From Dyadobacter sediminis (GTDB lineage Bacteria > Bacteroidota > Bacteroidia > Cytophagales > Spirosomataceae), in the NCBI RefSeq assembly GCF_005860765.1, contig NZ_VCEI01000029.1, forward strand, positions 372,001 through 436,000: 64,000 bases of DNA, in the 5' to 3' direction. Below, in pieces: positions 50,977-59,444 of this stretch. The stretch's first letter is position 1; each line of letters opens with the position of its first letter. Position numbers and translations under genes: made by a program. Below the pieces are notes generated by a model, which saw nothing but the letters and a program-made list of their open reading frames with translations, made no database searches and was not told the origin of the DNA.

Positions 50977-52101
50977 ATGAAGTTTGTCGTTTCGTCATCA
51001 ATTTTTCTTAAACAGCTCTCAGCGATAAATGGTGTCGTTTCAACGAACCCAATAGTACCCATTCTTGAGAATTTTCTGCTTTCTCTGGATGGAAATACCC
51101 TGACTGTCACTGCTTCCGATCTTCAGACTGTCATGATCACAGAAGTGGAAGTGGAATCAGCTGAAAAAGGCGCTATCGCAATTCCCGCCAAATTATTGCT
51201 GGATACACTTCGCGGACTGCCCGAGCAGCCCATTACACTGCAGGTCAACAATGAGACTTTCGGAACCGAGATCGTTTCGGATAACGGCCGTTACAAACTT
51301 TCCGGAGAAAACCCGATTGATTTTCCAAAAACACCCGTTGTGAACCGCGGTCAGTCCGTTGATTTTTCTTCATCTGCATTGGGCGCTGCCATTGCAAACA
51401 CCCTTTTTGCCACCAGTACGGATGATCTTCGTCCTGCCATGACCGGAGTTTTTGTTCAGATGGGCGGTGAAAATGCAACATTCGTGGCAACGGATGGCCA
51501 TCGCCTGGTTCGTTACAGAAGAACTGACATCAAATCCGACAATGATACTTCCATGATTATCCAGCGTAAAGCGCTGAATCTTCTGAAATCATGTCTTCCA
51601 TCCGAAGATATGCCTGTCAAAGCCGAATTTACTTCATCCAACGCATTTTTCAGCTTCGGAAACATCCGCATGATCTGCCGGCTGATTGATGAACGGTTCC
51701 CGGATTATGAAAATGCCATTCCGACCAACAATCAGAATACACTGACGATCAACAGAATGGAAATTCTGAGTTCATTAAGACGTATTTCCATCTATTCCAA
51801 CCGGACTACACATCAGGTTCGTCTGAAACTTTCACTCAACGACCTTATTATATCGGCGGAAGATCTTGATTATTCCAATGAAGCCAACGAGCGCCTGATG
51901 TGTGAATACAATGGCGATGATATGGAAATCGGTTTTAATGCGAAATTCCTGATTGAAGTACTTGGAAACCTTTCCAGCAAAACGATCACTTTTGAACTTT
52001 CTGCACCAAACCGTGCCGGACTGATCATTCCGGTTGATCAGGAGGAAAATGAAGATATTCTGATGCTAGTTATGCCGGTTATGCTGAACACTTATGTCTA
52101 G
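50977..52101 (+). CDS. dnaN: DNA polymerase III sliding clamp (beta subunit)
   Basis: The 374 residues show the three clamp domains, with ATDGHRLVRYRR (middle domain), FPDYENAIP, and the C-terminal LVMPVMLN that lines the partner-binding cleft. It tethers the polymerase to DNA. dnaA is not adjacent, and no origin-like DnaA-box cluster was seen nearby. Confidence 0.97.
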   Translation: MKFVVSSSIFLKQLSAINGVVSTNPIVPILENFLLSLDGNTLTVTASDLQTVMITEVEVESAEKGAIAIPAKLLLDTLRGLPEQPITLQVNNETFGTEIVSDNGRYKLSGENPIDFPKTPVVNRGQSVDFSSSALGAAIANTLFATSTDDLRPAMTGVFVQMGGENATFVATDGHRLVRYRRTDIKSDNDTSMIIQRKALNLLKSCLPSEDMPVKAEFTSSNAFFSFGNIRMICRLIDERFPDYENAIPTNNQNTLTINRMEILSSLRRISIYSNRTTHQVRLKLSLNDLIISAEDLDYSNEANERLMCEYNGDDMEIGFNAKFLIEVLGNLSSKTITFELSAPNRAGLIIPVDQEENEDILMLVMPVMLNTYV

Positions 52102-52206
52102 AAATAAAGAATTGCAAATTTCATACTGGAATCCGCTTATTTTTTAAGCGGATTTTTTTGTTTAATATCTTTATTATAAATTAGTTATATAAAATTATTC
52201 ACTTCA

Positions 52207-52222
52207 TACGAAAAAAATCGTA
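52207..52222. promoter_or_regulatory. BlaI-type operator 1
   Basis: TACGAAAAAAATCGTA is a palindrome of TACGA-N6-TCGTA form, 70 bases before the repressor start. It and operator 2 are also exact inverted copies of each other. Confidence 0.75.
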
Positions 52223-52237
52223 CTCAGGACTTGATTG

Positions 52238-52253
52238 TACGATTTTTTTCGTA
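52238..52253. promoter_or_regulatory. BlaI-type operator 2
   Basis: TACGATTTTTTTCGTA has the same TACGA-N6-TCGTA form, centred 31 bp after operator 1. It lies between a TTG (52231) and a weak TAnnTTTG-like box (near 52256), where a bound repressor would block RNA polymerase. Confidence 0.75.
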
Positions 52254-52262
52254 GATATTTGG

Positions 52263-52278
52263 TACGAAGATCATCGTA
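52263..52278. promoter_or_regulatory. BlaI-type operator 3
   Basis: TACGAAGATCATCGTA has the same form with an unrelated N6 core, centred 25 bp after operator 2 and 14 bases before the repressor ATG. Only the half-sites are shared, which points to protein recognition rather than repeat copying. Confidence 0.75.
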
Positions 52279-52291
52279 TAAAGCCAATATT

Positions 52292-52672
52292 ATGTATATC
52301 AAGCCAACAGAATCCGAACTGGAAATCCTGAACTACTTGTGGCAGGCGGGTCCCAGTACCGTAAGAGCCGTGCATGATGCACTGTCAGCTATAAAAGATG
52401 TAGGTTATACCACAACCCTGAAATTAATGCAGATTATGCATGACAAAGGCCTGCTATACCGAACAGAGAACGGCCGGTCGCACATCTATGTAGCGCTTCT
52501 TGGGCAGGAAGAAACGCAGCAGAACCTTCTGGGCAAAATGGTGGAAACTGTATTTCAGGGTTCTGCAGCACAAATGGTTATGCAGGCACTTGGAAACCAT
52601 TCCACTTCCAAGGAAGAATTAGACGAAATCCGTGAATTGCTTAATAACCTGGAAAATAACCGTAAGTCATGA
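52292..52672 (+). CDS. BlaI/MecI/CopY family transcriptional repressor
   Basis: The protein has 126 residues from the ATG at 52292 (MYIKPTESELEILNYLWQAGPSTVRAVHDAL); the frame is open 19 codons further but that part would cross operators 2 and 3. It has the winged helix of BlaI with TTLKLMQIMHDKGLL and a C-terminal dimerisation part. Such repressors bind TAC-rich palindromes, and three lie just upstream. Its stop overlaps the next gene (ATGA), the usual coupling to a BlaR1-like protease. Confidence 0.93.
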   Translation: MYIKPTESELEILNYLWQAGPSTVRAVHDALSAIKDVGYTTTLKLMQIMHDKGLLYRTENGRSHIYVALLGQEETQQNLLGKMVETVFQGSAAQMVMQALGNHSTSKEELDEIRELLNNLENNRKS

Positions 52673-54504
52673 AAATCATTTCTAGTTTACTTTCAGATTC
52701 TGTTGTGTCTGCCTTTGGCTGGACACTTGTACATTCTGTATGGCAGGGTACACTGCTGATGATTGTAGCCGCAGTTGTTTTTTACTTCTCCAGAAGATAT
52801 TCTGCGCATGCCCGCTATATAACCGGTGTTTCTTTCTTGCTTGCTCAGCTGATTGCTTCCGGAATTACGTTTGGTTATTACAACTTAAAGTCATCTCCCG
52901 CCCTTCTGGCTAAGAATATATTAAACAATAATGTTTCACTGAATTCGGCGGCTGCTTTCAAATCAATTGCGCATGAACTTCCGGCTACCTTGAAATTCCA
53001 GCTGTGGCTTTCGGCACACTTGCATGAGCTTGTAATCTGCTGGCTGATCGGCGCAGGCATATTGTTACTCAGATTTGCCGGCGGCTGGATTTTTACTGAA
53101 AGGTTACGTTCTCAGGCCAACATCATCATGGATAAAGAATGGCGCGCGCGTTTTGGTATCATTACAGCCAAAATGAACATTTCCCGGATCATTGAATTCA
53201 AGGAATCCGCCAGAATCCTGACACCCATGGTAATCGGAGCATTTAATCCGGTCGTTCTGATTCCGATCGGATTGCTTACCGGATTTTCTACTGCGCAGGT
53301 AGAAGCCATTCTGGCGCACGAACTTGCACACATACGCAGAAATGATTATCTGATTAATCTGATGCAGTCGTTTGTGGAGGTTATCTTCTTTTTTCATCCG
53401 GCTATCTGGTGGCTTTCCGATCGTATCCGTATGGAACGCGAGCACTGCTGCGACGACATTGCACTCCGTGTCTGCGGTGATAAAATGTCACTTGCACATG
53501 CACTTGTAAAGGTAGCCGAATGGCAGTCTTCACCGGAACTCGCCATGGCATTTGCGTCCAAAAAGCCATTGCTTTTACAGCGTATACAAAGGGTACTGGG
53601 CGTAAAACCCAAATCCACGGGAAATTTCATAAACCTGCCTGTAATTTTGCTGGCCGCCGGCATGATCGTAGGATTGTCTGTGTATGCAGTTGCCCAGAAA
53701 ACAGAAAATAAGGAAAAAGTAAAGACGGCAAAGCCTGTTTCTCCAAAACAATCCGTTTCAACAGAGGAAAATGTGGACGAAGAAGAAATAGCCGAAGTGA
53801 ATGAAGATCCGGAAGAAGTTGAAATGGAAATGCCTGAAGAAATAGACATTGACTTTGATCTTTCCGAATTCTCGTTTGATTTTGACAATGATTCGCTCAA
53901 TCAGAAAATGGGTGAATTCCATCGCAGAATGCAGGCGCTTCAATCCGAAATGGAGCCTTTTCAACGCAGAATGGAAGATTTGAACCTTGAAATGGAAAAA
54001 CAGCGCTTTGAAGTGGAAAGATTTGAAAGGGAAATACAAAAAATTGAATGGAAAAAACAGCGCGTAGCAGAAGCAAGGTCTGAACTGATGGAAAAACGCT
54101 CTGCCGTATTTGAAAATAATTTCGAATCCGGAAAAGCAAAATCAAACGAAGCTGATCTGGAAAAGCAACTTGCAGACTTTGAACAGCAAATTAAAGCTCA
54201 TGAGCAAAACATAGCTGAACTGAATTCCCAAATTTCGGCCAGCCGCAAAGAAGCCTTGAATGCAGAAGAGCCATTGCATAAGCTGGAAAGGGAGATGCAA
54301 GAAATAAACGGCAAGATGGAAGAAATCGGTCGTAGAATGGAAGTTGAATCACGCGAAATGGAGAAACTTGAAATGGCCTTTGCTCCAAAGCCGCCCAGAC
54401 CGCCAAAACCTGCCCGTGCACCGCAGGCAAAAATAAAGAAAGCACCAAAACCAGCTCCGGTACCCGTTGCGCCAACGCCTCCGCCGGCACCGCCTGTCAG
54501 ATAA
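52669..54504 (+). CDS. M56-family (BlaR1-like) membrane metalloprotease with coiled-coil tail
   Basis: This 611-residue protein has three N-terminal membrane segments. The zinc protease domain carries HELAH (217-221) and EREHCCDD (about 256-263). A fourth membrane segment follows at about 322-345 (PVILLAAGMIVGLSVYAVA). After it come an acidic stretch (about 360-400), a long Met/Glu/Gln-rich coiled coil (about 405-590) and a Pro/Lys/Ala tail. The penicillin-sensing domain of true BlaR1 is absent, so the signal is unknown. It should cleave or inactivate the co-transcribed BlaI-like repressor. Confidence 0.92.
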   Translation: MKIISSLLSDSVVSAFGWTLVHSVWQGTLLMIVAAVVFYFSRRYSAHARYITGVSFLLAQLIASGITFGYYNLKSSPALLAKNILNNNVSLNSAAAFKSIAHELPATLKFQLWLSAHLHELVICWLIGAGILLLRFAGGWIFTERLRSQANIIMDKEWRARFGIITAKMNISRIIEFKESARILTPMVIGAFNPVVLIPIGLLTGFSTAQVEAILAHELAHIRRNDYLINLMQSFVEVIFFFHPAIWWLSDRIRMEREHCCDDIALRVCGDKMSLAHALVKVAEWQSSPELAMAFASKKPLLLQRIQRVLGVKPKSTGNFINLPVILLAAGMIVGLSVYAVAQKTENKEKVKTAKPVSPKQSVSTEENVDEEEIAEVNEDPEEVEMEMPEEIDIDFDLSEFSFDFDNDSLNQKMGEFHRRMQALQSEMEPFQRRMEDLNLEMEKQRFEVERFEREIQKIEWKKQRVAEARSELMEKRSAVFENNFESGKAKSNEADLEKQLADFEQQIKAHEQNIAELNSQISASRKEALNAEEPLHKLEREMQEINGKMEEIGRRMEVESREMEKLEMAFAPKPPRPPKPARAPQAKIKKAPKPAPVPVAPTPPPAPPVR

Positions 54505-54510
54505 ATTCTT

Positions 54511-54555
54511 AAACAAAAAAGCAGGCTGTATTTATTCCAGCCTGCTTTTTTGTTT
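54511..54555. terminator. Bidirectional terminator after the BlaR1-like gene
   Basis: AAACAAAAAAGCAGGCTG and CAGCCTGCTTTTTTGTTT form an 18-bp perfect stem with a short loop between convergent genes. Confidence 0.9.
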
Positions 54556-54567
54556 AATTTAAATTTT

Positions 54568-55632
54568 TTATTCTACTTCAATAATCACGTCGTCACTCAT
54601 CGGATGCGAAACGCACGTCAGTATAAATCCTTCATTTAACTCTGCTTCCGAAAGCGCGTCTTCTTCGTCGAGATGTACTTTTCCCGAAACGCATCTGCCA
54701 AGGCAAGCCGTACACATGCCCGCCTGACAGGAATAAGGCAAGTCAATGTCCATATTCAATGCCGCTTCCAGAACGGTTTCATGCGGTTTTACAGGCAGCT
54801 TGTACTCTGCACCTTCATAAAACAACGTGATTTCCCTTGTTTTCAATGAACTTTCTTCTTCCACAATCACTTCACCCGGATGTGCAGCGGTTACGGTAAG
54901 AAAACTTTCTTTCCTGATTTTCGAATCGGGAACAGCAAGAATGGACAATGCCCTGTGTGCTTCTTCCATCATATCTTCCGGCCCGCAGATAAAAAACTCC
55001 GCTTGTGTTTTATCCAGCTCCGGCATGCCTTCCATGATTTTCAACAGATGGCTTTTGTTCAAACGGCCTTTTTCCCCATTCCATGCTTCGGACGGCTGGC
55101 TGAGCGTATGTACAACTTTCAGCCGTTTGCCATACTTGGCTTCCAGAGCGGCAATTTTATTTTTAAAAATGATACTTTCTTCATTACGGCTTCCATAAAT
55201 GAGAAAAACCTCGCTTTCAGGTTCCACCATCAAAATGGATTTTAAAATAGAAAACAAGGGTGTTATGCCGCTTCCCGCTCCGACGAACACAACTTGTCTC
55301 GTCTGGTCATCGGCCTGTTTCGGGAAAAACGTGCCCATGGGTTCCATGGCTTCCAGTACGTCTCCTTCTTTAACCGTATCCAGAAGCAGATTGGAAGCAT
55401 AGCCGCCGGGAACGCGTTTGATCGTGATTGCCAACGAAACATCCGTATACGGAGAACTCGACATGGAATACGAACGCCTTATTTTCTTGTCATCCTGAGG
55501 CAGCAGCAACGTCAGAAATTGTCCGGGCCGGTATGCAACGACTTCATTGAGCGGATGCCAGAAATGTATGGTCGAAGCCTCCTCCGTTTCTTTTTCAATT
55601 TCCTTTACTTTCAAAAAATAATATTTACTCAT
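54568..55632 (-). CDS. PaaE-like ferredoxin:NAD(P)H reductase with 2Fe-2S domain
   Basis: The 354 residues hold an FAD-binding domain (RRSYSMSSSP near 53-62), a NAD(P)-binding domain (VFVGAGSGITPLFSILKSIL), and a C-terminal plant-type ferredoxin with Cys302, Cys307, Cys310 and Cys340 (SCQAGMCTACLGRC, LTCVSHP). The order matches PaaE, the reductase of phenylacetyl-CoA epoxidase. No paaABCD genes are present, so it more likely feeds electrons to another oxygenase or desaturase. Confidence 0.88.
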   Translation of the reverse strand: MSKYYFLKVKEIEKETEEASTIHFWHPLNEVVAYRPGQFLTLLLPQDDKKIRRSYSMSSSPYTDVSLAITIKRVPGGYASNLLLDTVKEGDVLEAMEPMGTFFPKQADDQTRQVVFVGAGSGITPLFSILKSILMVEPESEVFLIYGSRNEESIIFKNKIAALEAKYGKRLKVVHTLSQPSEAWNGEKGRLNKSHLLKIMEGMPELDKTQAEFFICGPEDMMEEAHRALSILAVPDSKIRKESFLTVTAAHPGEVIVEEESSLKTREITLFYEGAEYKLPVKPHETVLEAALNMDIDLPYSCQAGMCTACLGRCVSGKVHLDEEDALSEAELNEGFILTCVSHPMSDDVIIEVE

Positions 55633-55708
55633 TGTTTAGCTGTTAGCTTTTGGCAATTGGCTTCATTAGGTGAATCTGTAACTGTGATTTTCAACGGTTA
55701 TAGAACAC

Positions 55709-55741
55709 AAAAGCCTCACAGGTAACACCTATGAGGCTTTT
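55709..55741 (-). terminator. Terminator after the aspartate aminotransferase gene
   Basis: AAAAGCCTCA and TGAGGCTTTT form a 10-bp stem with a nested AGGT/ACCT stem. It is located just after the minus-strand stop at 55758. Confidence 0.8.
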
Positions 55742-55757
55742 AAGATTTCAAAACGGA

Positions 55758-56987
55758 TTATTTTAAAGTTGAAACAGCATCTTTAATGCGCTGAACTGCC
55801 TCTACAAGTGCTTCATCGGCGGCGGCTGTTGAGATACGGATACAATTTGGGGCGCCAAAGCCGGAACCTGCTACTGTTGAAACGTATGAATTGTTAAGCA
55901 GCCAGTTTGAAAAATCGTCAGAGTTGCTGATAACCGTCGTTCCGTCCGATTTTCCGAAGTAATAACTTACATCCGGGAAAGCATAAAATGCGCCTTGCGG
56001 AACATTCACTTTAAATCCTGGGATTTCTTTTAGTAAACCGATCACCAGATCCCGGCGGCGCTGATATGCTTTTGCCATTTCAATGGAAGGTTCCATCGGT
56101 CCGTTGAAAGCGGCGGTTGCGGCTTTTTGTGCAATGGAATTGGTACCGGAAGTAACTTGTCCCTGCAATTTTTCCACTCCATCCGAAATCCATTTCGCTG
56201 CTGCCGTAAACCCGATCCGCCAGCCTGTCATGGCATAACCTTTCGCTACGCCGTTAACCGTGATGACACGGTCTTTCAGCGCCGGAATGGATCCGATACT
56301 GAAATGGCCTTCGTCGGTAAAATTGATATATTCATAAATTTCATCGGCCAGGATGTAAATGCCTTCATGCTTTTCGATTACCGCAGCAATTTCCCTCAAT
56401 TCTTTTTCAGAATAAACGGCACCAGTCGGATTGTTGGGCGAAGCATACATCACAACCTTTGTACGCGGCGTAATGGCTGCTTCCAGCTGAGCGGCAGTTA
56501 CCTTGAAATCATTTTCAAAAGCACCGTCGATAATGACCGATTTTCCTTCTGCGAGTTTTACCATTTCGGAGTAACTTACCCAGTATGGCGCAAAAATGAT
56601 TACTTCATCGCCCGGATTGACCAGCACCTGAATTACATTGGCTAAGGAATGCTTGGCACCCGTTGAAACCACAATATTTTCCGGTTTCCAGTCTATATTA
56701 TTATCACGTTGCAGCTTGTCAGCAATGGCCTTTCGCAGATCAGGATATCCTGCTACCGGCGAATAACCGTGGAAACCATCATCAATGGCTTTTTTTGCGG
56801 CCTCACAAATATGTGCGGGCGTTTTGAAGTCTGGCTCTCCTACGCTCAGACTGATTACTCTATGGCCTTTTGCGGCCAGTTCACGGGCCATTTTGGTCAT
56901 CGCCAGCGTCGAAGATTCTTCGAGGGCGTTGATGCGGTCGGCCAACAACCGGGACTCCACCTGTGTTTGCTCTGCTACTGCGGACAT
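55758..56987 (-). CDS. aspC: Class I aminotransferase, aspartate aminotransferase type
   Basis: The protein has 409 residues from the ATG at 56987 (MSAVAEQTQVESRLLADRINAL). An in-frame ATG at 57083 would add 32 residues without family likeness. Motifs are SLSVGEPDFKTP, YASPNNPTGAVYSEKEL, ADEIYEYINF and the PLP-lysine region NGVAKGYAMTGWRIGF. It is a type I gamma or beta fold enzyme expected to transfer amino groups between aspartate/glutamate and oxo acids. Other aromatic or prephenate specificity cannot be excluded. Confidence 0.9.
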   Translation of the reverse strand: MSAVAEQTQVESRLLADRINALEESSTLAMTKMARELAAKGHRVISLSVGEPDFKTPAHICEAAKKAIDDGFHGYSPVAGYPDLRKAIADKLQRDNNIDWKPENIVVSTGAKHSLANVIQVLVNPGDEVIIFAPYWVSYSEMVKLAEGKSVIIDGAFENDFKVTAAQLEAAITPRTKVVMYASPNNPTGAVYSEKELREIAAVIEKHEGIYILADEIYEYINFTDEGHFSIGSIPALKDRVITVNGVAKGYAMTGWRIGFTAAAKWISDGVEKLQGQVTSGTNSIAQKAATAAFNGPMEPSIEMAKAYQRRRDLVIGLLKEIPGFKVNVPQGAFYAFPDVSYYFGKSDGTTVISNSDDFSNWLLNNSYVSTVAGSGFGAPNCIRISTAAADEALVEAVQRIKDAVSTLK

Positions 56988-57190
56988 TGCAATGATAATT
57001 AAGTTAAAGAAGGTACTGCAATCTGTGTCAACAAATTGCCCGCAAAGGTATGGGTTTTTTAGAAGTTGCGCTGTGATATACAAAGAAAGATTTAGGAAAT
57101 ACCAATTGTGACCAAACGCCAGAAACGGAGTATTACATAATTATACTACCAGAACAGCATCATTGATTATACCTATTTATCAACAATACG

Positions 57191-58717
57191 ATGGAATCAT
57201 ACATAACAATTGAAGAAATACAGTTACTGATCAACATTCCGGAAAGCCTGCATGAAATGTTTCTGCGCGTTGCCAACGGACTGCATCAGCGGGCCAAACA
57301 GCCGAAGGAAAAAGTATTGCAGCAACTGGTCCGGATGATGGAAAACCCTAAAAAGTATGCTTTTTCCAAAAACAAACTGACGAATCTTGCCAAGGCAGTT
57401 TTTGAATCCCGGAAAAACGGCGTGGAAATTTCCCTGACTGAAACCGGACGTGAATTTCTTGTAAACGAAGAGGCCGTCATGACGATGGATCAGGATATCG
57501 GACAAATTACAAAGCAGTTTGACCTGCGCGAAGACAAATTGCATTACGCCGTGTACGGAAAAGAACATATTGAAGAAGGCGCTTTGGCACAAATGGAAAC
57601 GGCTGTAAGTCTGCCCATTTCCAGAGCAGGCGCTCTGATGCCCGACGCGCATCAGGGTTACGGACTTCCCATAGGCGGCGTGTTGGCAACCGAACACGAT
57701 AAAGTGATTCCGTATGCCGTGGGTGTGGACATTGCATGCCGCATGTGTATGTCTGTTTTTAATTTGCCGGCCAACTACCTGAAACGGGAGCCGCACTTAC
57801 TGAAAAAGGTTTTGCTGGAAAATACAAAGTTCGGTATGGGCGGAGAAACAGGCCGCAAGTACGACGACAGCGTAATGGACCGTCCGGAATGGAAAGCCAC
57901 AAAGCTGATCAGCAGCCTGAAAGACAAGGCATACCGTCAGCTTGGCTCTTCGGGAACAGGAAATCATTTTGTGGAATGGGGAATTGTGGAAGTGCTGGAA
58001 GAAGATGATTTGCTGGACTTGCCAAAGGGTGCATACATGGCCTTGCTTTCTCATTCGGGCTCGCGCGGCCTCGGCGCCAATATTGCCAATTATTACTCCA
58101 AACTGGCCATGCAGAAAACAAAATTGCCAAAGCAGGCCGCACACCTCGCCTGGCTCGACCTGAACACGCAGGAAGGACAGGAATACTGGATCGGAATGAA
58201 TCTTGCCGGCGAGTATGCGTCCGCAAACCATCATGAAATCCACTACAAAATTGCCAAAGAGCTCAGGGAAAAGCCTTTAAAAATGATTGAGAATCACCAT
58301 AATTTTGCGTGGAAAGAGCAGCTTGCCGACGGCACCGAAGTGATTGTTCACCGCAAAGGCGCCACGCCGGCCGGAATTAACGATCTTGGCATTATACCAG
58401 GTTCCATGAGCCAGCCGGGTTATATTATCAGAGGAAAAGGAAATGCCGAGGCACTGAATTCGGCATCGCATGGCGCCGGAAGACTGATGTCACGCTCAAA
58501 AGCCCTGAGTTCGGTTACGCAGAGCCAGATGAACAAAGTTCTGGAAGAAGCCGGCATTCAGCTTACGGGCGGAGATCTGGACGAATCGCCAATGGCTTAC
58601 AAGAACATTGAAGACGTCATTGCCGCCCAATCCGAACTGGTTACGGTACTGGCCAGATTTTCACCAAAAATCGTAAGAATGGCCGATGCAAACCGGAAGG
58701 AAGGAAGAGAGGATTAA
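57191..58717 (+). CDS. rtcB: RtcB family RNA ligase
   Basis: This 508-residue protein has the RtcB metal and GMP site: DAHQGYGLPIGGVLAT, VGVDIACRM (Cys ligand), SGTGNHFVEWG, LLSHSGSRGLG, NHHEIHY-like His, and SHGAGRLMSRSKA with the GMP-accepting His near SHGAGR. RtcB joins 2',3'-cyclic-phosphate or 3'-phosphate RNA ends to 5'-OH ends. An N-terminal extension of about 115 residues precedes the catalytic core. The gene stands 36 bases upstream of a PIN toxin-antitoxin pair on the same strand. Confidence 0.93.
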   Translation: MESYITIEEIQLLINIPESLHEMFLRVANGLHQRAKQPKEKVLQQLVRMMENPKKYAFSKNKLTNLAKAVFESRKNGVEISLTETGREFLVNEEAVMTMDQDIGQITKQFDLREDKLHYAVYGKEHIEEGALAQMETAVSLPISRAGALMPDAHQGYGLPIGGVLATEHDKVIPYAVGVDIACRMCMSVFNLPANYLKREPHLLKKVLLENTKFGMGGETGRKYDDSVMDRPEWKATKLISSLKDKAYRQLGSSGTGNHFVEWGIVEVLEEDDLLDLPKGAYMALLSHSGSRGLGANIANYYSKLAMQKTKLPKQAAHLAWLDLNTQEGQEYWIGMNLAGEYASANHHEIHYKIAKELREKPLKMIENHHNFAWKEQLADGTEVIVHRKGATPAGINDLGIIPGSMSQPGYIIRGKGNAEALNSASHGAGRLMSRSKALSSVTQSQMNKVLEEAGIQLTGGDLDESPMAYKNIEDVIAAQSELVTVLARFSPKIVRMADANRKEGRED

Positions 58718-58753
58718 TGAACAGCTTTTATTAAATTTGAAAAAAGACCTTTT

Positions 58754-58972
58754 ATGAATGCACTAAGATTAATTGAAAAGCCGGAAAACAGAGAAATCAG
58801 GATTTCTCTTCCGGAATATTTTAATGATGACTTGGTAGAAGTCATTGTTTTGTCTATTGAAAAGAATAACTCAAATACAGCTGAATCAAGACTCAACATT
58901 GCTCATAATTACTTGAATCAATCAAAAAAATCATCTTTTGATTTAAGTAAACTTGATGCACATGAACAGTAA
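58754..58972 (+). CDS. Small putative antitoxin of a PIN-domain pair
   Basis: The 72-residue protein (MNALRLIEKPENREIRISLPE..., ending SKLDAHEQ) has no recognised family name. It resembles type II antitoxins in size, in a short beta-rich N-terminal part, and in a hydrophilic C-terminal tail. Its 3' end overlaps the PIN gene by up to 17 bases, the usual order for antitoxin then toxin. Confidence 0.7.
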   Translation: MNALRLIEKPENREIRISLPEYFNDDLVEVIVLSIEKNNSNTAESRLNIAHNYLNQSKKSSFDLSKLDAHEQ

Positions 58973-59444
58973 AAAGCAGAAGATTTTTATTGACAGTTCT
59001 ATTTTGGTAGAGTTCAAAAAGCAATCTAAAACGGAGTTGTTACTTGAATTAATTGCAAATTCTAATATTGAACTTGTTATAAATTCAACTGTATTGAGTG
59101 AGTATACTTTTTATCTTTTAGCCATCGAAGGTGAAAAGGCACCGAGAACTATAAAAGAGAATCAGGAAATAAACAGTATTATATCAAAGGATCAGCCTGA
59201 AGACTTTTTATCTCTGTTTACTGTATTACAGAATGGTAATGAAATAATCAAGGAATTCTTGGAGTTGATGAAGAAATACAACCTTTTACCAAATGATGCT
59301 TTAATACTTGCAAGCTGCAAACTAAACAATATTAAAGTACTGGCATCTTTTGATAAAAATGATTTTACAGCTGCATGTGCAGGCGAGCACATTCAACTTG
59401 TTCAATCCATTGTTGATTTTAATAATTTAAATATAAACTCCTAA
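58956..59444 (+). CDS. PIN-domain ribonuclease toxin
   Basis: About 162 residues form a PIN fold with acidic residues in KIFIDSSILVEFKK (Asp), VLSEYTFYLL (Glu), LLPNDALILASC (Asp) and LASFDKNDF (Asp). This set forms the metal-dependent RNase site of VapC-like toxins. Starts at ATG 58956 or ATG 58962 are both possible inside the antitoxin gene. Base composition is clearly richer in A/T than in neighbouring genes, which suggests transfer. Confidence 0.85.
   Translation: MHMNSKKQKIFIDSSILVEFKKQSKTELLLELIANSNIELVINSTVLSEYTFYLLAIEGEKAPRTIKENQEINSIISKDQPEDFLSLFTVLQNGNEIIKEFLELMKKYNLLPNDALILASCKLNNIKVLASFDKNDFTAACAGEHIQLVQSIVDFNNLNINS

Noticed and set aside
50880..52140. A replication origin next to dnaN
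   Set aside because: There is no dnaA, no cluster of DnaA boxes and no A/T-rich unwinding region beyond ordinary intergenic composition.
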